A DNA stretch of 64,000 bases from Leptolyngbya sp. SIO1E4 (GTDB taxonomy: Bacteria > Cyanobacteriota > Cyanobacteriia > Phormidesmidales > Phormidesmidaceae). Position 1 is the first letter of the stretch, and each line of letters begins with the position of its first letter. A model generated the notes under the pieces. It worked only from the letters and a program-made list of their open reading frames with translations. It searched no databases and was not told the origin of the DNA. Shown here piece by piece: positions 20,122 through 30,904 of this stretch. The translations under genes and the position numbers were made by a program. Location of the stretch: assembly GCA_010672825.2 (NCBI GenBank), contig JAAHFU020000001.1, forward strand, positions 2,654,055 through 2,718,054. The letters are read 5' to 3'.

Positions 20122-20288
20122 AGCTCTTTAGAAAATGGATTCAGCGTTTGGATATTGGGGAAAGCGGTAAAAGTTAGAGAGAAGGGCACAGGAATTTTCA
20201 CAACCGTGAAGTGAGCCGTTGAATCTTTGCCCGTGCAACACGCTCAACATCACCCAAACGGAGCCTAGGGCGAATCTTCATTCGTAAT

Positions 20289-21137
20289 CTAGGAAGATAT
20301 TGCTGCTACGCCGACATAATTTCCCGGGGTTGTCCCCACCTGGCGTTTGAAATGCCAGCCAAAATGGCTTTGATCATAAAACCCAGTCATGGTGGCGACC
20401 GTGGCAATTGGCAGCCCTTGGGCCAAAAGCTTTTTAGCTTGGCCAATGCGCAGCTGAGCTTGGTAGGCGCTGGGGGATAATCCGACTTCTTTGCGAAAAA
20501 CACGGGAAAAATGAAATCGACTCAGAGCGGCGATCTCAGCGAGTTCCTGAAGAGAAATATCTTTTGTGAAATGGGCATGGAGATAGTCACGGGCCTGCTT
20601 GACAGCTGCATGACAGGGCTTGACTGGCTGAACAATCGGCTGATTTAAGGCATGGTTGGCAATCAGATGGGTCAGAAAATCCCATAAGGCAGTGTCTTGT
20701 TCAAGCTGGAAAGCAGATCGATCACTCACCGATTGCAGGACTAAAAACAAGCGATTTAACTCAGGGTCAGTGATGCAAGGGGCTGGGAAAAAAGGAGCGT
20801 CGGCAGACTTTTCCACGATCTCTGCAGCGACGATTTGCAGCCACCTAGGATCGAGGTGCGCCATGGCGAAGTGAGCCGGAGTGGGTAGAGAGGTGCGATC
20901 GCTGGGCGCATGCACTTCACCGGAGTGAATAATGCTCAAGCTGCCCTTAGGAATTCCATGACGAGCCCCTCGATAGGTGTACTCGCCTGGGCAGTCATAA
21001 CTCAACCCCAACTGATATTCGGCATGGGCGTGTTTGGGGAGGGGTTCGACAGTGCCTGGGGTATAGGCATATTGCTCGAGTAAGATGCCGTTGGACTCCC
21101 ATACTTGCACAGAAACTTTGGCAGCTTCGTGTCGCAT
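20289..21137 (-). CDS. AraC-family transcriptional regulator
   Basis: 282 residues. An N-terminal cupin-like sensing half has the HxH-type segment P-L-P-K-H-A-H-A-E-Y-Q-L-G. Two C-terminal helix-turn-helix units cover about 185-275, with L-Q-E-L-A-E-I-A-A-L-S-R-F-H-F-S-R-V-F-R-K and the family signature I-A-T-V-A-T-M-T-G-F-Y-D-Q-S-H-F. It lies upstream of the SDR/NTF2-like pair and probably controls it (inference from position). Confidence 0.9.
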   Translation of the reverse strand: MRHEAAKVSVQVWESNGILLEQYAYTPGTVEPLPKHAHAEYQLGLSYDCPGEYTYRGARHGIPKGSLSIIHSGEVHAPSDRTSLPTPAHFAMAHLDPRWLQIVAAEIVEKSADAPFFPAPCITDPELNRLFLVLQSVSDRSAFQLEQDTALWDFLTHLIANHALNQPIVQPVKPCHAAVKQARDYLHAHFTKDISLQELAEIAALSRFHFSRVFRKEVGLSPSAYQAQLRIGQAKKLLAQGLPIATVATMTGFYDQSHFGWHFKRQVGTTPGNYVGVAAISS

Positions 21138-21225
21138 AAATTACTGTGAACTACTGTTAGCACTATCTACACGAATAGCAGTCAGCCCACAAATCGACCA
21201 TAAGAAACAAAAGCGTCAGCGAACC

Positions 21226-21786
21226 TTATCTAACCCAGCCTGAAGCATTACGGAGGCGTATGCCACTTACATGCAAGCTACTGTCCCAGCAAGGTTTGAG
21301 CGGCAACAGATTATCGATAGCCCGCAATTCAACGCCTTCTTCTTGAAGCACCCCTGGTAGATGGCGTATCACCACTTGCTGAATCGGTTTAACCGTAGCG
21401 CGTGAAACCCACATTCCAGCATCGTTGATAGACGCAAAGGTCTGGCTGGGCAATTCGTAACGATAGAGAACGACCTGAGCGATCCTTCTCAGCCAACTTC
21501 TCTCCACATAAGCCACGATGCGCGCGGGCGAATTCGCAAAATACGCCTCGATATCTTCATCGGTAGACGTCGAAGTTGGCCACATGAGGATCCTTGGACA
21601 GTCACGTGGGAACAAATACATCGGCTGATGCCACTGATCAATGGCCCAAATTAGGGGGCCGTTGAGCCACTCATAACCAGGTTTCCGTTTAGAGGGCACT
21701 TGCACCGGACGGGGCACGAACAAATCAATTTGACCCTCTTCGCTGAAGTGAAATAGCCGAGTCTTCATACTTTGATTTTGCGACAT
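21226..21786 (-). CDS. Conserved hypothetical protein (DUF6886-like)
   Basis: 186 residues beginning with L-F-H-F-S-E-E-G-Q-I-D-L-F-V-P-R, followed by V-W/I-W-A-I-D-Q-W-H-Q-P-M-Y-L-F-P-R-D-C-P-R. This pattern matches a small uncharacterised family that I recall as DUF6886. No signal peptide or membrane segment is present and no catalytic motif is known. It is a single gene between the AraC regulator and the aldo/keto reductase on the same strand. Confidence 0.7.
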   Translation of the reverse strand: MSQNQSMKTRLFHFSEEGQIDLFVPRPVQVPSKRKPGYEWLNGPLIWAIDQWHQPMYLFPRDCPRILMWPTSTSTDEDIEAYFANSPARIVAYVERSWLRRIAQVVLYRYELPSQTFASINDAGMWVSRATVKPIQQVVIRHLPGVLQEEGVELRAIDNLLPLKPCWDSSLHVSGIRLRNASGWVR

Positions 21787-21962
21787 CTCCTATCAAGAAC
21801 TAGAAGATATGAACCACACCGTCTTGAGATATCCAGTGATGCTGCATGCTGTTTAACTATCACGATTGGAGATAATCAGGACAGGTTCTGCAACAGCAGT
21901 ATCGAACGCTTCAATCCTAGCTAAGCCTGCTATTACCCCCTGCCCTGGTGAGCGGGTTGAAC

Positions 21963-23066
21963 CTATTCCACGCCAGCTCCACTGCCTGATACCAAGACAG
22001 GCTGGTGGTAGTGGGCGGGTTTGTCACCAACGGTTGCGCCGCCGTTGATCATGCCCTGGATGCCTTGTTCAAAGAAGGTATAGGGGAAGCGGGATTCGGG
22101 TGCGCTGATAGTGTCCAGGCGCTGTTGCAGTTCGGGAGGAATTTCAAAGTCGAGGGCACCCAAATTATCTTGCAACTGATGCAGCTTAGTGGCCCCGATC
22201 AGGACTGAGGCGATGCCAGGGCGATTGGCCACCCAGTTCACTGCCACCTGAGCCATAGAGCGCCCCAGCTCATTGGCCACCTTCTCTAGCTCGGTGACGA
22301 TCGCCCAATTCCTATCTGTGAACTTGTTGAAGGCGGGGTTACCACTGTCAGCAACGGTTGCCAGGCGCCCCGACCCTTCGACCCCCTCTTGGGAAGGCTT
22401 GTATTTACCAGAGAGCAGACCGCTAGCCAGGGGAGACCAGACCATAATGCCAGTCCCCAAGGTCTGCGCCAGGGGGACGTATTCAAATTCAATATTGCGC
22501 TCTACCAAGGAATATTCCAGCTGAAGTGTGCTGATCGGTTCTAAATGGCGCTCTTGGGCTAAGGTCTGGGCTTGAGCGGCATACCAGGCGGGTACGTCAG
22601 ACAGGGCTACATAGCGAACTTTCCCTGATCTCACCAAGTCATCTAAGGTACGGATGACTTCTTCGGCTGGGGTGACTTGATCCCAGGTGTGCAGCATGTA
22701 GAGGTCGATATAGTCGGTTCCTAGACGCTGGAGGGAGCCCTCGACAGCCCGCAGGATATTCTTGCGACCGTTGCCCCCGGCATTGGGGTTACCGGGTTCA
22801 GCGTTGTAACTGAACTTGGTGGTGATGATGACGCGATCGCGCGTCTTGCTGTCGTTCACAAAGCGGCCTAACAAACGCTCACTATTACCGTTGGTATACA
22901 GATCCGCCGTATCAATGAAGTTGCCGCCCGCTGCCAGATAAGTCTCAAACAGTTGACGGGCATTGGCTTCATCGGCACCCCAACCCCAGTCATCGCCAAA
23001 GGTCATGGTACCGAGGGCTAAGCGACTGACTTTGAGTCCGGTGTTGCCTAAGGTGTAGTAATCCAT
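21963..23066 (-). CDS. Aldo/keto reductase
   Basis: NADPH-dependent (alpha/beta)8-barrel oxidoreductase. The AKR catalytic set is visible: Asp and Tyr in F-I-D-T-A-D-L-Y, Lys in I-I-T-T-K-F-S and His in Y-M-L-H-T-W-D. The region S-V-L-I-G-A-T-K-L-H-Q-L forms the cofactor-binding end. The opening M-D-Y-Y-T-L-G-N-T-G-L-K-V-S-R-L-A-L-G-T-M-T-F-G is typical of the YajO/general stress AKR group. It diverges from the MarR-GNAT gene across about 200 bases holding a palindrome, and is probably under that regulator. Confidence 0.93.
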   Translation of the reverse strand: MDYYTLGNTGLKVSRLALGTMTFGDDWGWGADEANARQLFETYLAAGGNFIDTADLYTNGNSERLLGRFVNDSKTRDRVIITTKFSYNAEPGNPNAGGNGRKNILRAVEGSLQRLGTDYIDLYMLHTWDQVTPAEEVIRTLDDLVRSGKVRYVALSDVPAWYAAQAQTLAQERHLEPISTLQLEYSLVERNIEFEYVPLAQTLGTGIMVWSPLASGLLSGKYKPSQEGVEGSGRLATVADSGNPAFNKFTDRNWAIVTELEKVANELGRSMAQVAVNWVANRPGIASVLIGATKLHQLQDNLGALDFEIPPELQQRLDTISAPESRFPYTFFEQGIQGMINGGATVGDKPAHYHQPVLVSGSGAGVE

Positions 23067-23221
23067 AGGGATATCCTGTCGTGAAATGAACGGCGAAGCC
23101 CTGCTTTAGTCTTGCGGTCTTGGGCTTACAGTTCTCACTATCGGGCAGCCCTCACAATAAAGCTCGGACTAAATTGCTCAGTTTTGGTAAAAAATTGCGC
23201 TCCTTTCTAAATATGAAATAA

Positions 23222-23243
23222 TTTACGTAATTAATTACATAAA
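23222..23243. promoter_or_regulatory. 22-bp near-perfect palindrome, candidate MarR operator
   Basis: The site reads TTTACGTAATT followed by AATTACATAAA; only one base pair breaks the symmetry. It is AT-rich, about 22 bp long and lies 25 bases before the MarR-GNAT start in the divergent promoter region shared with the aldo/keto reductase. These are the usual features of a MarR dimer site; binding is inferred. Confidence 0.65.
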
Positions 23244-23268
23244 TGTAGCTATTGAATACGTCAAGTCC

Positions 23269-24216
23269 ATGAACTTCTATCAACAAGCAGGAAAAATGGT
23301 TCTCGGCAGTCGATTAAGGCGATTAAGTAGCATCTTCACTGAAGATGCCGCTAAGGTTTTTGCCCTTTACGACGTTGCACTACAGCCCCACTGGTTTCCG
23401 GTGTTCTATGTGCTTACCCAGGCAGAGCCTCTATCTATTTCCAGCATTGCAGCGCTGACCCGGCAGCCCCATCCAGCCGTGAGTCAAATCGTTAAAGCAA
23501 TGACGAAAGCAGGGCTGACGATTTCTCAACCGAGTGAGTCAGACGCCAGGGTGAATTTGATCCGTTTGTCAGACCCGGGTAAACAGCTTGTCCCCAAACT
23601 TCACGATCAGTATCTGGATGTCACTCAGGCGATCGACTCACTTCTGGCAGAAATGCAGTACGACTTGTGGAAAGCCATTGAAGAAACTGAACATCTCTTA
23701 GCTCAAAAAAACTTTTACGATCGTGTCAAAGCGCAACGCAAGCAACGGGAACAGCAGGCTGTCGACATTATTGATTACACCCCAGACTGCCATGCAGCTT
23801 TTAAGCGTTTGAACTATGCCTGGATTGCCCACCATTTCACCATTGAAGACACCGACCGACATTACCTGGAGCATCCAGAGGAGCGCATCTTAAACCCCGG
23901 TGGGCATATTCTGATGGCCCGCTTTAACCATCAACTCGTGGGAACCTGTGCCCTGGTTAAGATTGACGACTGTAATTTTGAGGTAGCCAAGATGGCGGTC
24001 GCTGAAGAGGTGCGGGGCCGAGGCATCGGCAGACGCTTGGGAGAGGCGATGATTCAAAAGGCCCGGGAGTTAGGGGCAAAAAGATTGCTGATTCAAAGTA
24101 ATACGGCGTTAGAAGCCGCTATCAGCCTCTATTACACACTAGGGTTCAAGAAAATTGTTGGCCAACCTTCACCCTATACAAAGTGTAATATTCAGATGGA
24201 GCTGATACTTGATTAG
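23269..24216 (+). CDS. MarR regulator fused to GNAT acetyltransferase
   Basis: 315 residues. The N-terminal half (about 1-150) is a MarR winged helix with I-S-S-I-A-A-L-T-R-Q-P-H-P-A-V-S-Q-I-V-K-A-M-T as recognition helix and a wing S-D-A-R-V-N-L-I-R-L-S. The C-terminal half (about 165-315) is a GNAT domain with the acetyl-CoA loop V-R-G-R-G-I-G-R-R-L-G and a final Y-Y-T-L-G-F-K-K. This fusion is known in many bacteria. It probably autoregulates through the palindrome just upstream and controls the divergent aldo/keto reductase. An AraC gene follows after 17 bases. Confidence 0.9.
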   Translation: MNFYQQAGKMVLGSRLRRLSSIFTEDAAKVFALYDVALQPHWFPVFYVLTQAEPLSISSIAALTRQPHPAVSQIVKAMTKAGLTISQPSESDARVNLIRLSDPGKQLVPKLHDQYLDVTQAIDSLLAEMQYDLWKAIEETEHLLAQKNFYDRVKAQRKQREQQAVDIIDYTPDCHAAFKRLNYAWIAHHFTIEDTDRHYLEHPEERILNPGGHILMARFNHQLVGTCALVKIDDCNFEVAKMAVAEEVRGRGIGRRLGEAMIQKARELGAKRLLIQSNTALEAAISLYYTLGFKKIVGQPSPYTKCNIQMELILD

Positions 24217-24233
24217 ATCACCGGTCAACCCCT

Positions 24234-25130
24234 GTGGAAAGCCAAATCAACTTCGTTGACAGCCACACCCTAACCCCCAACCCAAAGGTGACGGCGGGCA
24301 ACATTATAGTGTCTAGTCGGGCATTGCCCTGGGACGGAATCTACATCGAAAAAGGGGAGAACGAAGGGTTTACCCCAGACGACGTCACCGTGACGCAACA
24401 CTACTTTGCCATGAATACGGGGTCTCCCCTGGAGTGGGAATGGAAAGATGGCAAAACCTTCAAAACTCACCGGTACGAGACAGGCGATCTCTGGGTGAAT
24501 CCGGCAGGGGTTCCCTTTTCCCATCGCATTCATGGGCACAACCAATTTGTCCTGCTGACGCTAAATCCTGAAAAAATTCCCGAGTTGCTGCCAGACCAAC
24601 CCTTGCTTGAGCGTCAGGTGTTTAGGCGACAGCATCGATCGCAAGACAAACATCTCCAAGCGCTCCTGCAAGCCTTGCTCATTGAGGCGGAAATGGGTGG
24701 CCCGAATGGTCGGCTCTATGCCGATACGCTAACCACGGCGCTGGTGGTTCATTTTGTAAACCACTACAGCCTTGAGAGCCCTGTGGATTTTCCCCGCCTG
24801 CAGACGATTGAACGCCAAAGATTGGGGCGCGTGGTTGACTATATTGAAAGCCATCTCACGGAAGACGTGAGCCTAGCAGATTTGGCGTTGGAAGCGGGCT
24901 TGAGCAAGTTTCATTTTTCTCGGCTGTTTAAAGACGCGCTCGGCCTCACTCCCCACAAGTATGTGCTGAAGCGTCGCATTGAGAAAGCCACCTATCTGTT
25001 GAAACAAGGGGACTTGGCGATCTCTCAAGTTGCCCACCTGTTTGGGTTTACCGATCAGTCTCACTTCACCCGTGTGTTCAAGCAGATGAAAGGGGTTACC
25101 CCAAAATCTTTTATCAAAAGCCTACGGTAA
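24234..25130 (+). CDS. AraC-family transcriptional regulator
   Basis: 298 residues with a GTG start. The N-terminal half is a cupin-type sensor (G-S-P-L-E-W-E-W-K-D-G-K-T-F-K-T, D-L-W-V-N-P-A-G-V-P-F-S-H-R). The last 100 residues hold the two helix-turn-helix motifs (L-A-D-L-A-L-E-A-G-L-S-K-F-H-F-S-R-L-F-K and I-S-Q-V-A-H-L-F-G-F-T-D-Q-S-H-F). It begins 17 bases after the MarR-GNAT gene, so the two regulators are probably co-transcribed. Confidence 0.9.
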   Translation: MESQINFVDSHTLTPNPKVTAGNIIVSSRALPWDGIYIEKGENEGFTPDDVTVTQHYFAMNTGSPLEWEWKDGKTFKTHRYETGDLWVNPAGVPFSHRIHGHNQFVLLTLNPEKIPELLPDQPLLERQVFRRQHRSQDKHLQALLQALLIEAEMGGPNGRLYADTLTTALVVHFVNHYSLESPVDFPRLQTIERQRLGRVVDYIESHLTEDVSLADLALEAGLSKFHFSRLFKDALGLTPHKYVLKRRIEKATYLLKQGDLAISQVAHLFGFTDQSHFTRVFKQMKGVTPKSFIKSLR

Positions 25131-25154
25131 CGCAGGCGATCGCCCGCCAAACGC

Positions 25155-25718
25155 TTAAGTATTCTTTTCCAGGATGTACGTTGGCTGACCATCCAGGCTG
25201 ACTTGATTCTTCGCCGTCCAATATTGCTTTAAGCCATTTTCTCCTTTATTCATGGCCCATTGGTTCAACTGCTCTCTGTCTTCAACATAATCAAACAGGG
25301 GCACACCCATGCCGCAAGACGTTTGCACCAGATCAATCGTGACGTCAAATATTTGCCGTGCCCCAGGCAGGGGAGGAAATAATGGAAACAGCTCCAGCCA
25401 TTCTGAATCATTTTGATGGATGACCTTAGCGTTGCCATAGAGACGCAGAATCATGGGATTGCCCTCAAAGGCAACAAACATCAGAGTCATGCGAGAGTTT
25501 TCTTGAACATGAGCAGAGGTTTCGTTGCCACTCCCGGTTACGTTTAACCAAACTACTCGATTGGCATCAAGCACATGTAGGGAATCCATACCCTTGGGTG
25601 AAATATTGACTCGACTCTCGGTGGTGGCAGTCCCCACAAAAAATATTTTTTGATTGTCGATAAACGCTCTCAGCTTGTCAGGTATCTCTGGATATCTTTG
25701 TCCCATGTTTCGATTCAC
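25155..25718 (-). CDS. Pyridoxamine 5'-phosphate oxidase-family flavin-binding protein
   Basis: 187 residues with a split-barrel flavin-binding fold: F-F-V-G-T-A-T-T-E-S-R-V-N-I-S-P-K-G near the start and M-T-L-M-F-V-A-F-E-G-N-P-M-I-L-R-L-Y-G-N-A at the FMN-binding strands. Such proteins bind FMN or F420 and reduce or protect against small molecules; this subgroup is not true PdxH, as the PLP-binding C-terminus is missing. It converges on the AraC gene across 24 bases. Confidence 0.83.
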   Translation of the reverse strand: MNRNMGQRYPEIPDKLRAFIDNQKIFFVGTATTESRVNISPKGMDSLHVLDANRVVWLNVTGSGNETSAHVQENSRMTLMFVAFEGNPMILRLYGNAKVIHQNDSEWLELFPLFPPLPGARQIFDVTIDLVQTSCGMGVPLFDYVEDREQLNQWAMNKGENGLKQYWTAKNQVSLDGQPTYILEKNT

Positions 25719-25912
25719 GCTTAGTCCTGATTACGTGCCAGAATCACCATTGAACAATGCTACCCGCTGCAGCAGTCGTTATCTGCTGATACGGCAGTTG
25801 CCACTCCGATGAGGACAAGAAAGACTGCGAACCATTTTGATTCTAGGCTCAACATCAGAGCGACATTCGATGTTCTCATCAAAATGGCCAACCTTACAGA
25901 GGGGGATGGCAT

Positions 25913-27178
25913 CTACCAGCTTCCCGCTTCACAGGCTAAGAGTTTCTCCATGATCGCGATCGCCGTCTGATCGCCACCGGTTCGCAGATGTGCTTCCATG
26001 CCTACTGTGATCAGTTCCATGCGCAATCGCATTTGATATGCCGTCAGGACTGCTTGAGGTTGACTCAAGTGCTTTGCCTGAGGCGTTGGGGCGCTGCTAA
26101 AAGCTGCCTGAATGTTGTATCCCAATTGAGTGGTCAGCGCTTCAATGACGTGTCGTTGCTCTGGCCGAGCTTGCGCCGCCCAAGTCTGCATCGGGGTCTG
26201 CAGAATCTGCCGTATCTGGGCTTCCGAAGCCTGGTGCTGGAGCCAGGCTTCGGACGTTGAAATGGGCCAGTCTGAGGTTTCACCGTCTACTTTGGCAAAG
26301 GCGTGGGCCTCGGCAAATGAAATAGTGCCATCCAGGTTGTAATCAGTTGCCTCCACTGCGCGGCCTACGCGATCGCGCCCACTCAGGCCAGCGAAAAAGC
26401 TAGAGCTGTAATCTTTGTAATCGGCTTCGTTGACCAGTGGGGTGCACCCCACCGACGGTCGCGTTTGCACCGTGGCAAAAAAGCCACAGCGTGTCTGAAG
26501 TGCCACTGGTTGGGTCGGGTCGCCACCTTCGTAAATCAGATGGGTAAAGGAGCCGGCATAGCACTGCGCCATCATGGTGACAAAAGGCACCTCTGAGGGC
26601 CATTGATCTAACATCTGCGCGAGCTCCTGTACAGATAAGTGGTTCTCTTGCCACAGAATCATGGCGTTGTTGTCAGGATTACTCTCGTTGAGGGCACCAT
26701 GGCCGGTGAAATATAAAAAAGTGGGGCATTGTTCTGTCCCAGTTGCTGTGTGGGGATAGTCTTTGAACCACTGTCGAACGTTTTTTTCGGTGGCAGCTCC
26801 GGTCAAGTGGTCGATATTGGGTACCTTGAAGCGCTCATGACCCAATCTATCTAAATATCGCACGGTGGCTCGGCCATCTGTTCCATTGGCAAACAAAACG
26901 GTTGCGATCGCTGGGTGCCATCCCATATGGGCCAGCGTGCGCTGAAAGTATCGAACGTTTTTCTCCAGGGCAATCTCGTTGTAGCTCGGCGCCCCGCCAC
27001 CCGCCACGACGAAAAAAGCGCTGGATTGCTCACGGCTGTAAGTTTGCCCCCCATTACGGGCTAAGAGCCTAAACGGACCAGACAACAGCCCGACCGTAGG
27101 CCACGGAAGAACGACGACACCCGCGATCACCCCTAGGAGGGCGATCGCGGCCAATATCCCTCGTCTTGTCCCTCGCAC
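25913..27178 (-). CDS. Membrane-anchored caspase-like peptidase with EF-hand loop
   Basis: 421 residues. Residues 7-25 are an N-terminal hydrophobic anchor. A caspase/C13-like p20 region carries the His in F-T-G-H-G-A-L (His160) and Cys in M-A-Q-C-Y-A-G-S-F (Cys206), the right order and spacing for the dyad. Residues 279-290 read D-Y-N-L-D-G-T-I-S-F-A-E, a canonical calcium-binding EF-hand loop (D1, N3, D5, G6, I8, E12). Such a combination suggests calcium-responsive proteolysis, in the manner of orthocaspases, though typical orthocaspases lack EF-hands. It stands alone with a terminator of ahcY upstream. Activity is predicted, not shown. Confidence 0.78.
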   Translation of the reverse strand: MRGTRRGILAAIALLGVIAGVVVLPWPTVGLLSGPFRLLARNGGQTYSREQSSAFFVVAGGGAPSYNEIALEKNVRYFQRTLAHMGWHPAIATVLFANGTDGRATVRYLDRLGHERFKVPNIDHLTGAATEKNVRQWFKDYPHTATGTEQCPTFLYFTGHGALNESNPDNNAMILWQENHLSVQELAQMLDQWPSEVPFVTMMAQCYAGSFTHLIYEGGDPTQPVALQTRCGFFATVQTRPSVGCTPLVNEADYKDYSSSFFAGLSGRDRVGRAVEATDYNLDGTISFAEAHAFAKVDGETSDWPISTSEAWLQHQASEAQIRQILQTPMQTWAAQARPEQRHVIEALTTQLGYNIQAAFSSAPTPQAKHLSQPQAVLTAYQMRLRMELITVGMEAHLRTGGDQTAIAIMEKLLACEAGSW

Positions 27179-27226
27179 GACCGCTAGCCCCTCCGCAGAC
27201 CTTCTTTCTTATTGTGATAGACCCCG

Positions 27227-27264
27227 ATAAAAAACGTCTCCCGATGGATTAATCAGGAGACGTT
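27227..27264 (-). terminator. Intrinsic terminator downstream of ahcY
   Basis: Arms AACGTCTCC (27233-27241) and GGAGACGTT (27256-27264) form a 9-bp stem; on the minus strand the stem is followed by a run of Ts (TTTTTT). It lies about 170 bases beyond the ahcY stop. Confidence 0.75.
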
Positions 27265-27435
27265 CATGCAGCTAGTTATCGCTGCGGTCGTAGCAGGAGA
27301 AGACTGTGGACAAAAGCTATGGAATGGTTAGAAACCAGCAGTCAGCTGTTTCATGATCAATCGCTGAAGCGCTAATGTCCCTTCGAGCCGTCTCCTCAAT
27401 GGCTGTTCGACTCAATTACCGTAATCGGTGCTACC

Positions 27436-29100
<1,665 letters not shown>

Positions 29101-29829
29101 TTGGAAAGCACAAAAGAGAAAATTTTGGTTGTCGATGATGAGGCGAGCATTCGCAGAATCTTGGAAACGCGCCTCTCCATGATTGGCTATGACGTCATTA
29201 CTGCTGCTGATGGTGAAGAAGCTTTGGAAACTTTCCACTCTTCTAACCCAGACCTGGTGGTTTTAGACGTCATGATGCCAAAGCTGGATGGGTACGGTGT
29301 TTGCCAAGAATTGCGCAAAGAATCTGACATCCCCATCATTATGTTGACCGCCTTGGGAGATGTGGCTGATCGTATTACTGGCTTAGAGCTGGGAGCAGAC
29401 GATTACGTCGTGAAGCCCTTCTCACCCAAAGAATTGGAGGCCCGTATTCGCTCCGTGTTGCGGCGCGTTGATAAGAGTCATGCAACGGGTATCCCCAGTT
29501 CTGGCGTGATCACGATCAACAACATTCGCATCGATACAAACAAGCGTCAGGTTTACAAGGGGGACGAGCGGATTCGTCTTACCGGCATGGAATTTAGTCT
29601 GCTAGAGCTGTTGGTTAGCCGTTCAGGTGAGCCCTTCTCGCGAGCTGAAATTTTGCAAGAGGTTTGGGGCTATACTCCTGAGCGTCATGTAGATACCCGC
29701 GTGGTCGATGTGCATATTTCTCGGCTTCGCGCCAAGCTAGAAGATGATCCCAGCAATCCTGAGTTGATTCTGACGGCGCGAGGAACTGGCTATTTATTCC
29801 AAAGGATTGTGGAACCGGGCGAAGAGTAG
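29101..29829 (+). CDS. rpaB: OmpR-type response regulator RpaB
   Basis: Master regulator of high-light and photosystem genes in cyanobacteria (ycf27 lineage). The 242-residue protein opens K-E-K-I-L-V-V-D-D-E-A-S-I-R-R-I-L-E-T-R-L, with phospho-acceptor Asp in V-V-L-D-V-M-M-P and Lys in D-Y-V-V-K-P-F. A winged-helix domain follows (R-L-T-G-M-E-F-S-L-L-E-L-L, V-W-G-Y-T-P-E-R-H-V-D-T-R-V-V-D-V-H-I-S-R-L-R). The start must be TTG 29101, since no ATG lies before the V-V-D-D motif. plsX follows after 38 bases. Confidence 0.93.
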   Translation: MESTKEKILVVDDEASIRRILETRLSMIGYDVITAADGEEALETFHSSNPDLVVLDVMMPKLDGYGVCQELRKESDIPIIMLTALGDVADRITGLELGADDYVVKPFSPKELEARIRSVLRRVDKSHATGIPSSGVITINNIRIDTNKRQVYKGDERIRLTGMEFSLLELLVSRSGEPFSRAEILQEVWGYTPERHVDTRVVDVHISRLRAKLEDDPSNPELILTARGTGYLFQRIVEPGEE

Positions 29830-29867
29830 TCTGCTAGAATTTTTTAAGTTTTTACAGAATTCAGTCA

Positions 29868-30902
29868 ATGGTAGCGACTCGGGCTCGAATCGCCATAGAT
29901 GCGATGGGTGGCGATCACGCGCCTGCCGAAATTGTGGCGGGTGCTATTAGAGCGAAAGCTGAGCTGGATGCAGATATTTTGTTGGTCGGTGATCCAGCCA
30001 AAATTAGGGCCGCAACGCCGAATCCAGATAATCTAGACGCCCTTGAGATTGTGCCTGCTGAAGGCACCATCGAGATGCATGAAGAGCCGCTCAGTGCTCT
30101 GCGACGTAAGCCTAAGGCTTCCATCAATGTTTCGATGAACTTGGTGAAGCGTAAAAAGGCAGATGCGGTTGTTTCTGCAGGGCATTCAGGCGCAGCCATG
30201 GCCGCAGCGCTGCTGCGATTAGGCCGTCTTAAGGGGATTGATCGTCCTGCAATTGGGGCCGTCTTTCCCACGGTTATGGCCGGGAAATCGGTCTTGATTT
30301 TGGATGTGGGGGCGAATGTCGATTGCCGCCCAAGGTTCCTGGAACAGTTTGCGGTCATGGGAACCATTTATTCCAAGTATGTTCTGGGTGTTGGCGAGCC
30401 TCGAGTAGGCCTGTTGAATATTGGTGAAGAGCCCAGCAAAGGCAATGATGCTGCGATTCAGGCTCATCAGCTTCTAGAAGACCATCCTGTAGTTCCGTTT
30501 GTTGGCAATGCGGAAGGGCGGGATGTGCTGTCTGGGCAGTTCGATGTGGTGGTTTGTGATGGCTTTGTGGGCAACGTTCTGCTGAAGTTTGCTGAGGCCG
30601 TCGGCGAATCGATTTTACAGATCCTGCGAGAAGAACTTCCCCAGGGGGTTCGTGGTAAGGTTGGTACCTTAGTGCTGAAAAACAACCTGAAGCGGATTAA
30701 GCAGCGAGTGGATCATGCAGAACACGGTGGAGCTTTGTTATTAGGTGTCGCAGGCATTTCAGTGATTAGCCATGGCAGTTCTCAGGCGCCCTCTGTGTTT
30801 AATGCGATTCGCTTAGCTAAAGAAGCCGTAGACAATAAAGTTCTAGATCGGATTCAGGCTCAGTACCAAAAGGTTGCCATGCCTGCGGCAGACGGAGAGT
30901 AA
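29868..30902 (+). CDS. plsX: Phosphate acyltransferase PlsX
   Basis: Makes acyl-phosphate from acyl-ACP at the entry of phospholipid synthesis. Typical sequence: R-I-A-I-D-A-M-G-G-D-H-A-P, S-A-G-H-S-G-A-A-M-A, L-L-N-I-G-E-E and N-V-L-L-K-F-A-E-A. 344 residues is the normal length. fabH follows after 2 bases, the conserved plsX-fabH pair; fabD, common next in other bacteria, is not here. Confidence 0.96.
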   Translation: MVATRARIAIDAMGGDHAPAEIVAGAIRAKAELDADILLVGDPAKIRAATPNPDNLDALEIVPAEGTIEMHEEPLSALRRKPKASINVSMNLVKRKKADAVVSAGHSGAAMAAALLRLGRLKGIDRPAIGAVFPTVMAGKSVLILDVGANVDCRPRFLEQFAVMGTIYSKYVLGVGEPRVGLLNIGEEPSKGNDAAIQAHQLLEDHPVVPFVGNAEGRDVLSGQFDVVVCDGFVGNVLLKFAEAVGESILQILREELPQGVRGKVGTLVLKNNLKRIKQRVDHAEHGGALLLGVAGISVISHGSSQAPSVFNAIRLAKEAVDNKVLDRIQAQYQKVAMPAADGE

Positions 30903-30904
30903 TC

